Assembly (NCBI RefSeq): GCF_012927305.1
Contig: NZ_JABBGH010000001.1
Location: 868,001 to 932,000 of the forward strand
Reading direction: 5' to 3'
Source of the DNA: Hymenobacter polaris
GTDB lineage: Bacteria > Bacteroidota > Bacteroidia > Cytophagales > Hymenobacteraceae
DNA: 64,000 nucleotides
Numbering within the stretch: the first letter of the stretch is position 1; each line of letters starts with the position of its first letter. Both the position numbers and the translations under genes were made by a program. The notes under the pieces are model-generated. The model was not told the DNA's origin. It worked only from the letters and a program-made list of their open reading frames with translations, and searched no databases. Positions 1 through 8,625 of the stretch are shown piece after piece.

Positions 1-2
1 AA

Positions 3-461
3 ACCGGCGACCCCGCCTGCCGCACCGCCATGAGCGAGCCCTGGGGCTGGGACCCCGCCGTGCCCTACCCCGACCAGGCCCGGCCCTTCGCCACGGTGCT
101 GGGCCAGTTTGATGCGGTGGCTGAGGCCCACGACTGCCACACCTGGCAGCAGGGCCGCCCCGATTTGCTCGACATCGTGGGGCTCAACATTTACTTCGAC
201 CACGACCTGCCGGCCCAGCTGGCGGCCGCCCGCCAGCTGTTTCCAGCGCAGCAAGTGGTGGTGGCCGAAACCGCCAACGTGTACTACCCCGACTGCAACC
301 CGCCCGCCCGCTGGTGGGCCAAGTTTGAGGCCCTAGGGCAACCCGAGCTGGAAGTCAGCTGGAGCCCCGGCCTCACCATCCTCACCCACGAGCGGGGCGA
401 GCGCATGGGCGGCCAGCTGCTGGGCGAAGACGGCACCCAGTTCTGGCGGCGCGGTAAATGA
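3..461 (+). CDS. C-terminal part of a TIM-barrel-like (possible glycoside hydrolase) protein, 5' truncated
   Basis: The frame is open from the first bases of the window, so the gene starts upstream. The ATG at 30 is probably internal, because the residues before it (TGDPACRTA) continue smoothly into it. The visible 150 residues contain DIVGLNIYF and VVVAETANVYY, a pattern of hydrophobic strands ending in Asn or Glu that resembles the last strands of a clan-A (TIM-barrel) glycosidase. GH1-like proteins have comparable DxxGxNxY segments. No complete catalytic set can be checked because the N-terminus is missing. The stop codon lies inside a 41-bp hairpin shared with the convergent kinase gene. 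The family assignment is tentative. Confidence 0.5.
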   Translation, partial: TGDPACRTAMSEPWGWDPAVPYPDQARPFATVLGQFDAVAEAHDCHTWQQGRPDLLDIVGLNIYFDHDLPAQLAAARQLFPAQQVVVAETANVYYPDCNPPARWWAKFEALGQPELEVSWSPGLTILTHERGERMGGQLLGEDGTQFWRRGK

Positions 462-536
462 GTGAGTAAAGCAGCACGTCACTCCGAGCCTGCGAGGAAT
501 GACGTGCTGCTTTACTCACTCATTTACCGCGCCGCC
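445..536. repeat. 41-bp inverted repeat spanning two convergent gene ends
   Basis: Arms 445-485 and 496-536 pair over 41 bp with one mismatch around a 10-base loop. The hairpin contains the last codons and stop of the + strand gene ending at 461 and the last codons and stop (TAA at 524-526) of the - strand kinase. It could work as a bidirectional terminator or a REP-like element. The core (GCAGCACGTCA...TGACGTGCTGC) is not the same sequence as the other long inverted repeats in the window. Confidence 0.85.
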
Positions 537-1858
537 GCCAGGCGCAGGCGCACGTGCAGCTGGCCTGCGGTTTCACGCAGGGCCAGCGGGGCACCGTGCA
601 GCTCGGCAATGCGGTTGCTGAGCCAGAGGCCCAGGCCCGCCCCGCCGCTGAGCACGTCGGCTTGGTAGCGGGCAGTGGTCAGGCGCGCGAGGTCGCCCAG
701 GGTGGTACGCAGGGGGTTGCTGACTTCGGCGTAGTAGTAGCCGGTGGCGGGCTCCTGCCCTAGGGCTACGCGCACGGCCGCCCCCGGCGGGGCGTGGCGC
801 AGGGCGTTATCCAGCAGGTTGAGCACTACAGTAGTTAGCTTATCGGCGTCGGCCAGCACGCGGTAGTCGGGCACGGCTTCGTCCACGGCCAGCGTCAGCT
901 GGCGGCCGGCGGCTTGGAAGCGCGGCAGCAGCTGGTCGGCGGCGGCCAGCACCAGTCCATCCAGGGCTACGGGGCGGTGCGTGAGGGGCAGGGCGTCGGA
1001 GCGCAGGCGGCTGACTAGCAGGAAATCTTCGACCAGGCGGCCTAGGCGCTCCAGCTCCTGGGCTTGCGCGTCCAGGGCGGGGCCTAGGCTGGCGGGCAGC
1101 TCGGGGGCCTGGCGCGTCACGGCCAGGCCGGTTTGCAGCACCGCCAGCGGGGTGCGCAGCTCGTGGGCCGCGGCGGCCAGGAAATTGTCTTGCAGCTCGG
1201 CGCCGGCTTGCAGGCGGTCCAGCATCCGGTTGAGGGCGTGGGCCAGCTCCTGCACCTCGTCGCCGGTTTGGGGCTCGGGCAGGCGCTCGGCGCCGGGCGT
1301 GGCCCCCATGCGGCGCGCGCCCTGGCTGATGCGCCGCAGCGGGCGCAGCACCCACCAGCCCAGCCCGGCGGCCAGGGCGGCGGCCAGCACCAGGCTGCCC
1401 GCCAGCGCTCCCCACAGCCCCAGGCGCACGCGCCGCAAGTCGGCGGCCACCGCCGCCGCGGGGTGGGCCAGCCACAGGCGCACCAGCACCGAGCGGCCGG
1501 CGTAGTCCGTGCTTTGACGCGTTAGCTGTACCCCGCGCAGGCCCGCCGGCAGCGCCCCGCCGGCCCGCAGCGCAAAGCCGGGCGAGTGAAACAGCTCGCG
1601 GGCGGGCGGGCCGCTGGCCTCCACCAGCACCCGCAGGCGCTCGCCGCGGCCCGGCAGCGGCACCACGGGCACGGCGCTGCTCACATCCACCTGCTCGAGC
1701 AGGGCGCGGGCGCGGGCGCGCAGGCGGGCATCGTCGCCCTGGTGCAGCACCCGCGCCACCTGCCGGTACTGCGCCGTGCCCACCAGCAGCGTCACGGCCC
1801 CGAAGATGAAGGCAAAGGCCAGCGCCAGCTGCCCCCGCAGCCCGGCCAGGGCCCTCAC
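524..1858 (-). CDS. Sensor histidine kinase of an OmpR-type two-component system
   Basis: The 444-residue membrane kinase has a transmembrane helix at about residues 10-28, a periplasmic segment of about 110 residues, and a second transmembrane helix at about 146-170. A HAMP linker follows at about 171-220. The HisKA box AAAHELRTPLAV has the phospho-accepting His at 232. The ATPase domain has an N-box (NLLDNALRH, about 347-355) and a G-box (GGAGLGLWL, about 405-413). By family it autophosphorylates on His and passes the phosphate to its partner regulator. Its ATG overlaps the end of the upstream regulator gene by 4 bases (ATGA), so the two are translationally coupled. The signal is unknown. 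The neighbouring secreted OB-like protein is a candidate target or sensor partner, by context only. Confidence 0.95.
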   Translation of the reverse strand: MRALAGLRGQLALAFAFIFGAVTLLVGTAQYRQVARVLHQGDDARLRARARALLEQVDVSSAVPVVPLPGRGERLRVLVEASGPPARELFHSPGFALRAGGALPAGLRGVQLTRQSTDYAGRSVLVRLWLAHPAAAVAADLRRVRLGLWGALAGSLVLAAALAAGLGWWVLRPLRRISQGARRMGATPGAERLPEPQTGDEVQELAHALNRMLDRLQAGAELQDNFLAAAAHELRTPLAVLQTGLAVTRQAPELPASLGPALDAQAQELERLGRLVEDFLLVSRLRSDALPLTHRPVALDGLVLAAADQLLPRFQAAGRQLTLAVDEAVPDYRVLADADKLTTVVLNLLDNALRHAPPGAAVRVALGQEPATGYYYAEVSNPLRTTLGDLARLTTARYQADVLSGGAGLGLWLSNRIAELHGAPLALRETAGQLHVRLRLAAAR

Positions 1859-2544
1859 GCGGCGGGGGCCGGGTTGCGCAGCCGGTAGCCGTGGCCCACC
1901 ACGGTTTCGAGCAGCGGCGGCCGGGTGGGAAAGGCGCGGTCGATTTTGCGGCGCAGCTGCGAAAGGTGCACCTCAATCACGTTCGAGCCCATGTCAAAGT
2001 CCACTTCCCACACCTTTTCGGCCATGTAGGTTTTGGTGATGACCCGGCCGGGGTGGCGCAGCAGCAGCTCAAGCAGGGCAAACTCGCGGTTGGTGAGCGC
2101 CAGCACCTGGCCGGCCCGCGCGGCGCGGCGGTGCACTAGGTCCAGCTCTAAGTCGGCCAGGCGCAGCACCGGGCTCTCGGTGGTGGCCGGGCGGCGCTGC
2201 ACCGTGCGCAGGCGGGCCAGCAGCTCATCGAAGGCAAAGGGCTTGCGCAGGTAATCGACGGCGCCCGCGTCCAGGCCCTTAATCACGTGCTCGGTGCCGC
2301 TGAGCGCGCTCACGATAATAACCGGCGTAGCTAGGCCAAACTCGCGCAGGTTGCGCAGCACGTCGAAGCCGTTTTGGCCGGGCAGCATCAAGTCCAGCAA
2401 AATGACGTCGTAGGGCGTGGCGGCGGCCATTTCCAGGCCGGTGGCGCCGTTGTCGGCCGCGTCGGCCACGTGGCCGGCCTGGGTCAGGCCCTGGCGCATA
2501 AACTCAGCCAGGCGCGGCTCGTCTTCAATCACCAGAATGCGCAT
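1855..2544 (-). CDS. OmpR/PhoB-family response regulator
   Basis: The 229-residue protein has an N-terminal receiver domain (residues 1-115): acidic pair E7/D8, phospho-acceptor Asp51 in ILLDLMLPG, and the conserved Lys in YLRKPF near residue 100. A C-terminal winged helix (about 125-225) ends in the usual VIEVHLSQLRRKID and VVGHGYRL motifs. It is a DNA-binding transcription factor activated by the kinase encoded directly downstream, with which it overlaps by 4 bases. The targets cannot be read from sequence. The divergent-free arrangement, with all three genes on the minus strand, would allow autoregulation together with the upstream OB-like protein gene. The start is the only reasonable ATG before the MRILVIEDE receiver start. 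Confidence 0.95.
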   Translation of the reverse strand: MRILVIEDEPRLAEFMRQGLTQAGHVADAADNGATGLEMAAATPYDVILLDLMLPGQNGFDVLRNLREFGLATPVIIVSALSGTEHVIKGLDAGAVDYLRKPFAFDELLARLRTVQRRPATTESPVLRLADLELDLVHRRAARAGQVLALTNREFALLELLLRHPGRVITKTYMAEKVWEVDFDMGSNVIEVHLSQLRRKIDRAFPTRPPLLETVVGHGYRLRNPAPAA

Positions 2545-2787
2545 GGGGGCGGGTGGTCAAGGGAAATTGGGTAGCTGGTAGCGGGTGGGTACGGAGCTAG
2601 GCGGCCGCGTGCAAGTGAGCCTACGCCCACCTGCTACCCAGCCGCCTAGCTTGCTTACTTGGGGCCACTAGTTGCGCCTCCTTACGCTAAAACGGCGCGG
2701 GCGGCGGTCTGGCGGGCGCGCGGCCTAGGGCTGGCAGCGGACCTAAAAGCCCCGCCCTCCCCGCCGGCCGCGCGCCCGCCCATCTGC

Positions 2788-3696
2788 CTACTGCACCAGA
2801 AACTGCACGCCGTCGAGGGTGATGGTTTGGGCGCGCACCACGCGCACGGGCCGGGCGGCTACCTCGCCGGGGTGGGCGGCGCGCAGTGTGCCGGTGGCGG
2901 CCACGGTGGCGCCGGCTTTCAGCTTGTCGGCTAGCTGCTCGGTAGCGGCCGGGGGCAGGTGCAACACGGTGCCATCGCTCAGGGCCAGGCCATTGGTGCG
3001 GCCCTTAGGGTCTTGCAGCAGGCGCTGCACGGTGCCGCGCACGGTGGTGGTTTCCTCGGTGGGCGGGGTGGTAGGGCGCGCGGGCGGCGTGTCGCGCACG
3101 GTTTGGCCGCCGGCCGTCAGGCTCACCAGGTGCAGGCTGGCGCGGCCCTCGGGGTCAGTGTCGCGGAAGCCCGACACGGTGACGGTGCTGCCCGCCTTGG
3201 CGGCCGCTTGCAGGGCCTGGCCCAGGTGGCGCGGGAAGCGCACGGTTTCGGTGCCGACGCTGGTTTTCAACTGGAAGGCGTCGTACACCTGCTCGTCGTT
3301 GGCGGCCGTGTACTCGGTGAGCGTGCCGGTGAAATCGGTGAGGGCGCGCACGCCGCCGCGCTGGGGGCCTTGGCCGGGGCCAGCGGGCCTAGGGCCACCG
3401 GGGCCAGCCGGACCGGGACCGTGGGGGCCAGCGGGGCGGCCGGGACCATCGCCGGGCCGGGGGGCCGGGGGGCCGCCGGCGGGCGGGGCCGGCACGGCAG
3501 CGGCCAGGGTGCCGGCGGGCGGCACGGGGGCTTGCGCGCCAGCCTGGCTGGCTTGACTGGTTTGGCCGCGCTTGGTTTTTACCTTGGTTTTGGTGGACGA
3601 GGGAGTAGCGGTAGCAGGAGCGGCCTGCTGGGCCTGAGCGGCGGAGCCGGCGAGCAGCAGCGCGGCCAGGGCGATTTTAAATGCAGTGGGTACCAT
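2788..3696 (-). CDS. Secreted Pro/Gly/Ala-rich protein with two OB-like domains
   Basis: The 302-residue protein has a signal peptide (about residues 1-23, ending AAQAQ). A low-complexity Pro/Gly/Ala linker runs from about 45 to 112. Two related beta-rich segments follow, beginning DFTGTLTEYT and TTVRGTVQRLL. Both have the V-x-G-T...G-x-T-V-x-x-x-G pattern of bacterial OB-fold exporter or periplasmic proteins, so a tandem OB-like architecture is inferred. No catalytic residues are evident. It lies 243 bp upstream of the response regulator on the same strand and may be a regulated output or an accessory sensor. No exact family was recognised. Confidence 0.75.
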   Translation of the reverse strand: MVPTAFKIALAALLLAGSAAQAQQAAPATATPSSTKTKVKTKRGQTSQASQAGAQAPVPPAGTLAAAVPAPPAGGPPAPRPGDGPGRPAGPHGPGPAGPGGPRPAGPGQGPQRGGVRALTDFTGTLTEYTAANDEQVYDAFQLKTSVGTETVRFPRHLGQALQAAAKAGSTVTVSGFRDTDPEGRASLHLVSLTAGGQTVRDTPPARPTTPPTEETTTVRGTVQRLLQDPKGRTNGLALSDGTVLHLPPAATEQLADKLKAGATVAATGTLRAAHPGEVAARPVRVVRAQTITLDGVQFLVQ

Positions 3697-3867
3697 CGAA
3701 AAAAAGGATTTGAATGAGGTAGCGCAAGCGGTTCGTTCCGCTTACCTGATTCAAAGGTGCCGCGCCCCCCTGAGGACCACCTGAGGCTGAAATTAATTTT
3801 TCTTCAGCCCCCTTTACCCGCCGCCGCGGGCTGGCAGCCGCCCAGTGCCTAGGCCCCCGCTGCCGCA

Positions 3868-3903
3868 AAAAGCCCCGCCGACGGCGCACCGGGCGGGGCT
3901 TTT
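3868..3903 (-). terminator. Rho-independent terminator
   Basis: The perfect 12-bp stem AAAAGCCCCGCC / GGCGGGGCTTTT has a 12-base loop and flanking A and T runs, so it could work in both directions. It sits 40 bp past the stop of the 88-residue gene (3943-4209). Confidence 0.8.
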
Positions 3904-3942
3904 AAGCTAAGCAGGGCCCTAGGGCCGGCTGGCGCAACGAAC

Positions 3943-4209
3943 CTAGTTGAGGTATTCGCGGCAGGTGATTTCGAAGCGGTGCGGGGCAAAAGCGTTGTAG
4001 TAGGGCGCCTCGCCGGTGAAGGTGAGCACGTGCACCAGCGGAATGCCTTCGAGGCGGCTTTCTACGATGCGCACGGGGTAAACCTCGCCCTTCACGGGCC
4101 AGTCACCTACGTGGTTGGCGGGGCGGTTGTCGTCGTCCACGCAGCGGGCGTAGTCGAGGTAGGGCGCGGCCGAAGTGGCTTCGGCCAGGGTGTAGCTGGC
4201 GACTTCCAT
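3943..4209 (-). CDS. Small hypothetical protein (88 aa)
   Basis: This compact acidic cytoplasmic-looking protein has no signal peptide or transmembrane segment. It contains alternating strand-like segments (VYPVRIVES, PLVHVLTFTG) and a C-terminal FEITCREYLN. Codon use matches its neighbours, and a strong terminator follows its stop, which supports a real monocistronic gene. No domain was recognised. Confidence 0.6.
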   Translation of the reverse strand: MEVASYTLAEATSAAPYLDYARCVDDDNRPANHVGDWPVKGEVYPVRIVESRLEGIPLVHVLTFTGEAPYYNAFAPHRFEITCREYLN

Positions 4210-4557
4210 GGGGCAAAAACGAACTAGTGGTACAACGGATAGCCCCTAGGGGCTACTGGTTTTTAAACATACGGGAAAACTGCCAGCAATGATTACCTAT
4301 GGACAAGGCCATCAATACCTACCCTGTTCGGCTGGGGACGTAAAATCAATGCCCTCACCCCGGTCAAATTGCGCGTAAGCCAGCCGCAGGCCGGTGAAGT
4401 CGGTAAGTAGCCAGTGGCATCTTTGGCGGCTCCAGGGCGCTTAACCGGGCGCGAGTTTTGGGCAAAGGAGAGGCTGCGCAATACCTCCAGGGCGAAACTT
4501 ACGCGGCCAGGTGACACGTCGAATACGATTTGCAGGGCTGTAAGTCTTGGCAAGCCT
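4210..4557. other. Gene-poor gap before alaS terminus
   Basis: This is 348 bp between two minus-strand genes. It contains an 86-codon minus-strand frame (4293-4553) with no recognisable features, GC and codon usage less regular than the neighbours, and no signal peptide. I found no RNA gene, repeat or convincing promoter. Confidence 0.5.
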
Positions 4558-7236
4558 TTATCCCGCGGCGGCCACCAGCCCCTCGGCCTTGGCTAGGGCG
4601 GCCCCGAGGCCAGCCGCGTTCTTGCCGCCGGCGGTGGCGAAGAACGGCTGCCCACCGCCGCCGCCCTGGATGTCCTTGGCCAGCTCGCGCACCAGGGTAC
4701 TGGCGTTGAGGCGGCCGGCCTGGGCAATGTCGTCGGCCAGCATCACGGCCAGCTGGGGCTTGCCGTCGAGGTCGGCGCCGAGCACGGCCACCAGGTTCGG
4801 CACCTGCTGGCGTAGGTCGTAGGCCAGCTTTTTAAGGTCGTCGGCCGAGCTGGCCTGCACCTGGGCGGCCAGGAAGTTGAGGCCGTTTACCGGCTTCACC
4901 TGGCCTAGGAGCTGGGTTTTTTGCTGGCTGAGACTTTGCTGGGCAAACTGCTCGATTTGCTTGCGCAGGGCCGCGATTTCCTCGGTTTGTTTGTCGAGGC
5001 TGGGCAGCAGGTGCTGGGGGTTGCCCAGGGCTTCGCGCACCTGCCCCAGCAGGGCGAGCTGCTGGTCCACGTAAGCTTCGGCCGCGCCGGCGGTTACGGC
5101 CTCGATGCGGCGCACACCGGCGCCCACCGCGCTCTCGCTCGTGATTTTGAAGTAGCCGATGCTGCCCGTGTTGGCCACGTGCAGGCCGCCGCACAGCTCC
5201 ACCGAGTAGTCTTTGTCGAAGGTAATGACGCGCACGAAGTCGCCGTACTTCTCGCCAAACAAGGCCATGGCCCCTAGGCCCTTGGCCTCGTCGATGGGCA
5301 CGTTCCGGCGCTCATCGAGCGGAATTTGCTGGCGGATGCGCTGATTCACCAGCTGCTCAATCTCGCGCAGCTGCGCGTCCGTCACCTTGGTGAAGTGGGA
5401 GAAGTCGAAGCGCAGCAGCTTGTCGTTCACCAGCGAGCCCTTTTGCTGCACGTGGGCCCCGAGCACCTGGCGCAGGGCGGCTTGCAGCAAGTGCGTGGCC
5501 GTGTGGTTGTTGCGAATGAGGGCGCGGCGCGCGGCGTCGGGCCGGGCGCGCAGCTCGGCCGTCAGGTCCTGCGGCAGCGCCAGGGTAGTGTGAATGATGA
5601 GGTCGTTTTCCTTCTTCGTGTCGATGACGCGCACCTTGTCGAAGTCGCTTTCCAGGTAGCCCGTGTCGCCCACCTGGCCGCCGCTCTCGGCGTAGAAGGG
5701 CGTCTGGTTTAGCACCAGCTGGTACTCGGTTTTGCCTTTCTTGTCCACCTGGCGGTAGCGCAGCAGGCGGGCGGGGGCCTCGTCCTGGTCGTAGCCCACA
5801 AACTGGTTGGGCGCGTCGGTGTCGGTCACCGTCACCCAGTCGCTCTGCTCGGTTTCCTGGGCGTTGCGGCTGCGGTTCTTCTGCTGGGCTAGCTCCTTCT
5901 TAAAGCCGTCCTCGTCCACCCCTAGGCCCTTTTCGCGGGCAATAAGGGCCGTCAGGTCAAGCGGGAAGCCGAAAGTGTCGCTCAGCTCAAAGGCCGTTTT
6001 GCCGTCAATCACGCCGCCGTTCTGGCGGGCGGTTTCCTCCAGCGCATCCAGGCGGCGCAGGCCGGTTTCCAGCGTTTTCAAAAAGGCAATTTCCTCTTCC
6101 TCAATCACGCGCATCACGAAGGCCTGCTGGGCCTTCAGCTCGGGGAAGATGCCGGCCATCTGGTCGGCCAGCACCGGCACCAGCTTGTAGAGGAAGGGCT
6201 GCTTCTGATTGAGCGACGAAAAGGCGTAGCGCACGGCCCGGCGCAAAATGCGCCGAATCACGTAGCCGGCCTTCACGTTGGAGGGCAACTGGCCGTCGGC
6301 AATGGTGAAGGCAATGGCCCGAATGTGGTCGGCAATAACGCGGATGGCAATGTCGGTGCGCTCGTTTTCGGTGGCGGGCTGGTCGGTTACCGTGGCCGGC
6401 GAGGTGCCGTGGTACTGCACGCCGGCTTCCTTGGCGATGAACTGAATAAGCGGTTGAAATACATCGGTATCGTAGTTCGATTTCACGCCCGACACGGCCA
6501 TCATCAGGCGCTCGAAGCCCATGCCAGTGTCCACGCTCTGGGCGGGCAGCTTGATGAGCGACTTGTCAGCCAGGCGCTGGAACTCCATGAACACGTTATT
6601 CCAGATTTCGACCACCTGCGGGTGGTCGGCGTTCACCAGCTCGCTCCCCTTCTTCTGGGCCACCTCGCTTTCGTCGCGCAGGTCGATGTGGATTTCGGTG
6701 CACGGCCCGCACGGCCCCGTGTCGCCCATCTCCCAGAAATTGTCCTTCTTATTGCCGGGCAGGATGCGCTCCTCGGCCACGTACTGGCGCCACAGGCCCT
6801 GCGTCTCGGTGTCGGGGCCTAGGCCGTCGCCCTGGTCGCCCTCAAAATAGGTCACGTACAGGCGCTCCTTGGGCAGCTTATACACCTCCGTCAGCAGCTC
6901 CCAGGCCCAGGCAATGGCGTCCTTCTTGAAGTAGTCGCCGAAGCTCCAGTTGCCCAGCATCTCAAACAGAGTGTGGTGGTAGGTATCGTAGCCTACCTCC
7001 TCTAGGTCGTTGTGCTTGCCGCTTACGCGCAGGCACTTCTGCGTGTCAGCGATGCGCTTGAAGGGCGCGGGCTTGTTGCCCAGAAAGTAGTCTTTAAACG
7101 GGGCCATGCCGCTGTTGATGAACAGCAGCGTGGGGTCGTCCTTGACGACGAGCGGCGCCGAGGGCACGATGTGGTGGCCCTTGGAGGCGAAGAAATCGAG
7201 AAACTGCTGGCGGACGTGGCTGGCGGTAGGGAGCAT
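4558..7236 (-). CDS. alaS: Alanyl-tRNA synthetase
   Basis: The 892-residue length is close to bacterial AlaRS (about 875). The class II catalytic core occupies about the first 400 residues (FLDFFASKGH at the start, then the LFINSGMAPFKDYFLG and TGPCGPCTEIH motifs). The editing domain has the zinc ligand motif HTATH near residue 580 and CGGLH near 690. The C-terminal part is a DHHA1/C-Ala domain. It charges tRNA-Ala with alanine and clears mischarged Ser and Gly. It appears monocistronic. A TAnnTTTG-type promoter box lies about 83 bp upstream of the start. The start MLPTASHVRQQFLDFF matches the family N-terminus. Confidence 0.98.
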   Translation of the reverse strand: MLPTASHVRQQFLDFFASKGHHIVPSAPLVVKDDPTLLFINSGMAPFKDYFLGNKPAPFKRIADTQKCLRVSGKHNDLEEVGYDTYHHTLFEMLGNWSFGDYFKKDAIAWAWELLTEVYKLPKERLYVTYFEGDQGDGLGPDTETQGLWRQYVAEERILPGNKKDNFWEMGDTGPCGPCTEIHIDLRDESEVAQKKGSELVNADHPQVVEIWNNVFMEFQRLADKSLIKLPAQSVDTGMGFERLMMAVSGVKSNYDTDVFQPLIQFIAKEAGVQYHGTSPATVTDQPATENERTDIAIRVIADHIRAIAFTIADGQLPSNVKAGYVIRRILRRAVRYAFSSLNQKQPFLYKLVPVLADQMAGIFPELKAQQAFVMRVIEEEEIAFLKTLETGLRRLDALEETARQNGGVIDGKTAFELSDTFGFPLDLTALIAREKGLGVDEDGFKKELAQQKNRSRNAQETEQSDWVTVTDTDAPNQFVGYDQDEAPARLLRYRQVDKKGKTEYQLVLNQTPFYAESGGQVGDTGYLESDFDKVRVIDTKKENDLIIHTTLALPQDLTAELRARPDAARRALIRNNHTATHLLQAALRQVLGAHVQQKGSLVNDKLLRFDFSHFTKVTDAQLREIEQLVNQRIRQQIPLDERRNVPIDEAKGLGAMALFGEKYGDFVRVITFDKDYSVELCGGLHVANTGSIGYFKITSESAVGAGVRRIEAVTAGAAEAYVDQQLALLGQVREALGNPQHLLPSLDKQTEEIAALRKQIEQFAQQSLSQQKTQLLGQVKPVNGLNFLAAQVQASSADDLKKLAYDLRQQVPNLVAVLGADLDGKPQLAVMLADDIAQAGRLNASTLVRELAKDIQGGGGGQPFFATAGGKNAAGLGAALAKAEGLVAAAG

Positions 7237-7318
7237 CTGGCTAAGTATGAAGTATGAATTAGAAAGTATGCGTTGGCCTGAAGACCTTCTTTTTTCTAAT
7301 TCCGGGCGCTAGGCGCGG

Positions 7319-7326
7319 CAAAGGTA
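7319..7326 (-). promoter_or_regulatory. Probable -7 promoter box for alaS
   Basis: On the minus strand this reads TACCTTTG, a full match to the Bacteroidota TAnnTTTG -7 consensus, 83 bp upstream of the alaS ATG. I see no clear -33 TTTG at the usual spacing. Confidence 0.5.
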
Positions 7327-7418
7327 ACTTTCTTGAACACTAGCGGCGGCGCCAGGGTTCGCGGCAGCTTTGGGCCCTTAGGGGTGTCCTTGTAGCCCGC
7401 TCCGCAGCAGAACGTCAT

Positions 7419-7505
7419 GCTGAGTCCCGCGAAGCAGCTCTACCGCGCAGCGACCCTCAGACGTTAGGAGTACATGTGCGGTAGAGCTGCTTCGCGGGGC
7501 TCAGC
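7419..7505. repeat. 28-bp inverted repeat of the 'TGCTGAG...GAAGC' family
   Basis: Arms 7419-7446 and 7478-7505 match over 28 bp with one mismatch. The arms contain GCTGAGTCCCGCGAAGCAGC and CTCTACCGC, similar in layout and wording to the elements at 17308-17407 and 31571-31671. It lies between the divergent alaS and GH53 genes, upstream of the chosen GH53 start. The rest of the 7237-7563 gap holds only the alaS promoter box. Confidence 0.85.
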
Positions 7506-7563
7506 GGCTCTACCGCCTTTTTTCTGTCCCGTTATTCCTTCTATTTTCCACTCCTTGCTACCC

Positions 7564-8595
7564 ATGCGCCACCTCCCCCGCCCTACCCGGCTCCTGCTGC
7601 CCGCCGCCTTGCTACTGGCCCTGCTGCTGGCCTTTGCCCCCGCGGCCCCGCGCCCCAAGCGCCTGGGCAAGGTGCTCGGGGCCGACATCTCCTTTCTGCC
7701 GCAGCTAGAGGCGCGGGGAATGAAATTTAGCGACCAGGGCCGGGAGCAGGACGCCATCCAGATTCTCAAGAACCACCATTTCAACTACATCCGGCTGCGC
7801 ATCTTCCACAACCCGGCGGCCGACAGCGGCTACTCGCCGGGCAAGGGCTTTTGCGACCTGGCCCACACCCTAGGCATGGCGAAGCGCGTAAAGGCGGCCG
7901 GCCTCAAGCTGCTGCTCGATTTCCACTACTCCGACACCTGGGCCGACCCGCAGAAGCAGTTTAAGCCCGCCGCCTGGCGCAACTTGCACGGCGCGGCCCT
8001 GGCCCAGGCCGTGCACGACTACACCCGCGACGTGCTGCGGGCGCTGGCCGCCCAGGGCACCCCGCCCGACATGGTGCAGGTGGGTAACGAAATCAGCCAC
8101 GGGATGCTCTGGCCCGACGCCAACACCCAGCTGCCCGACAGCGCCGCCCGCTACGCCACGCTAGCCCAGCTGGTGAAAGCGGGCGTGGCCGCCGTGCGCG
8201 AAACCAGCCCGCGCAGCCTCGTCATGCTCCACATTGCCCTAGGCGGCCAAGCGCAGCTCTCCAACGCCTGGCTCGACCGCATGCAGGCGGCTGGCGTGAA
8301 CTACGACGTCATCGGGCAGTCGTACTACCCCAAGTGGCACGGCACGCTGGCCGATTTGCGCCAAAACCTAACCCAGCTAGCCCAGCGCTACCCGCAGGAC
8401 GTGGTGGTGGCAGAATATTCTGAGCGCAAAAAGGAAGTCAACGATATCGCCTTCCACCTACCCGGCGGCAAGGGCCGGGGCACCTTCATCTGGGAGCCGC
8501 TCAACACCTGGGAGGCCGTGTTCGACAAGCAGGGCCAGGCCAACGCCCTGCTGCCGCTCTACGACGAGCTGGCCCGGGAATACAAGGTCGATTGA
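7564..8595 (+). CDS. Secreted GH53 arabinogalactan endo-beta-1,4-galactanase
   Basis: The 343-residue protein has an N-terminal hydrophobic export segment (about residues 6-22). The body carries GH53 signatures: GADISFLPQLE at the start of the barrel, NYIRLRIFHNP, LLLDFHYSDTWADP, VQVGNEI with the acid/base Glu, and VVVAEYS with the nucleophile Glu near the C-terminus. By family it cleaves internal beta-1,4-galactosidic bonds of type I arabinogalactan or pectic galactan outside the cytoplasm. I chose the ATG at 7564 because an in-frame ATG at 7474 lies within an inverted repeat and would add 30 residues ahead of the signal sequence. The gene ends 30 bp before merR on the same strand. Confidence 0.92.
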   Translation: MRHLPRPTRLLLPAALLLALLLAFAPAAPRPKRLGKVLGADISFLPQLEARGMKFSDQGREQDAIQILKNHHFNYIRLRIFHNPAADSGYSPGKGFCDLAHTLGMAKRVKAAGLKLLLDFHYSDTWADPQKQFKPAAWRNLHGAALAQAVHDYTRDVLRALAAQGTPPDMVQVGNEISHGMLWPDANTQLPDSAARYATLAQLVKAGVAAVRETSPRSLVMLHIALGGQAQLSNAWLDRMQAAGVNYDVIGQSYYPKWHGTLADLRQNLTQLAQRYPQDVVVAEYSERKKEVNDIAFHLPGGKGRGTFIWEPLNTWEAVFDKQGQANALLPLYDELAREYKVD

Positions 8596-8625
8596 GTAGC
8601 TTTAGCGGCCCAAACCCCGCCGGCT

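Noticed and set aside
2575..2660. Partly complementary sequence upstream of the response regulator
   Set aside because: Repeats of GGTAGC and CTAGGCGGC type give several short pairings but no single convincing arm; I do not call it a regulatory structure.
3677..3889. 70-codon minus-strand frame upstream of the OB-like protein
   Set aside because: It overlaps the start of the better-supported signal-peptide gene and a terminator and has Arg-rich frame-shadow composition.
4293..4553. 86-codon minus-strand frame beside alaS
   Set aside because: There is no signal, domain or neighbour support, composition is unlike adjacent genes, and it abuts the end of alaS. A chance frame is more likely.
7474..7563. 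Upstream start for the GH53 protein
   Set aside because: It lies inside the inverted repeat and would place 30 polar residues before the signal peptide.
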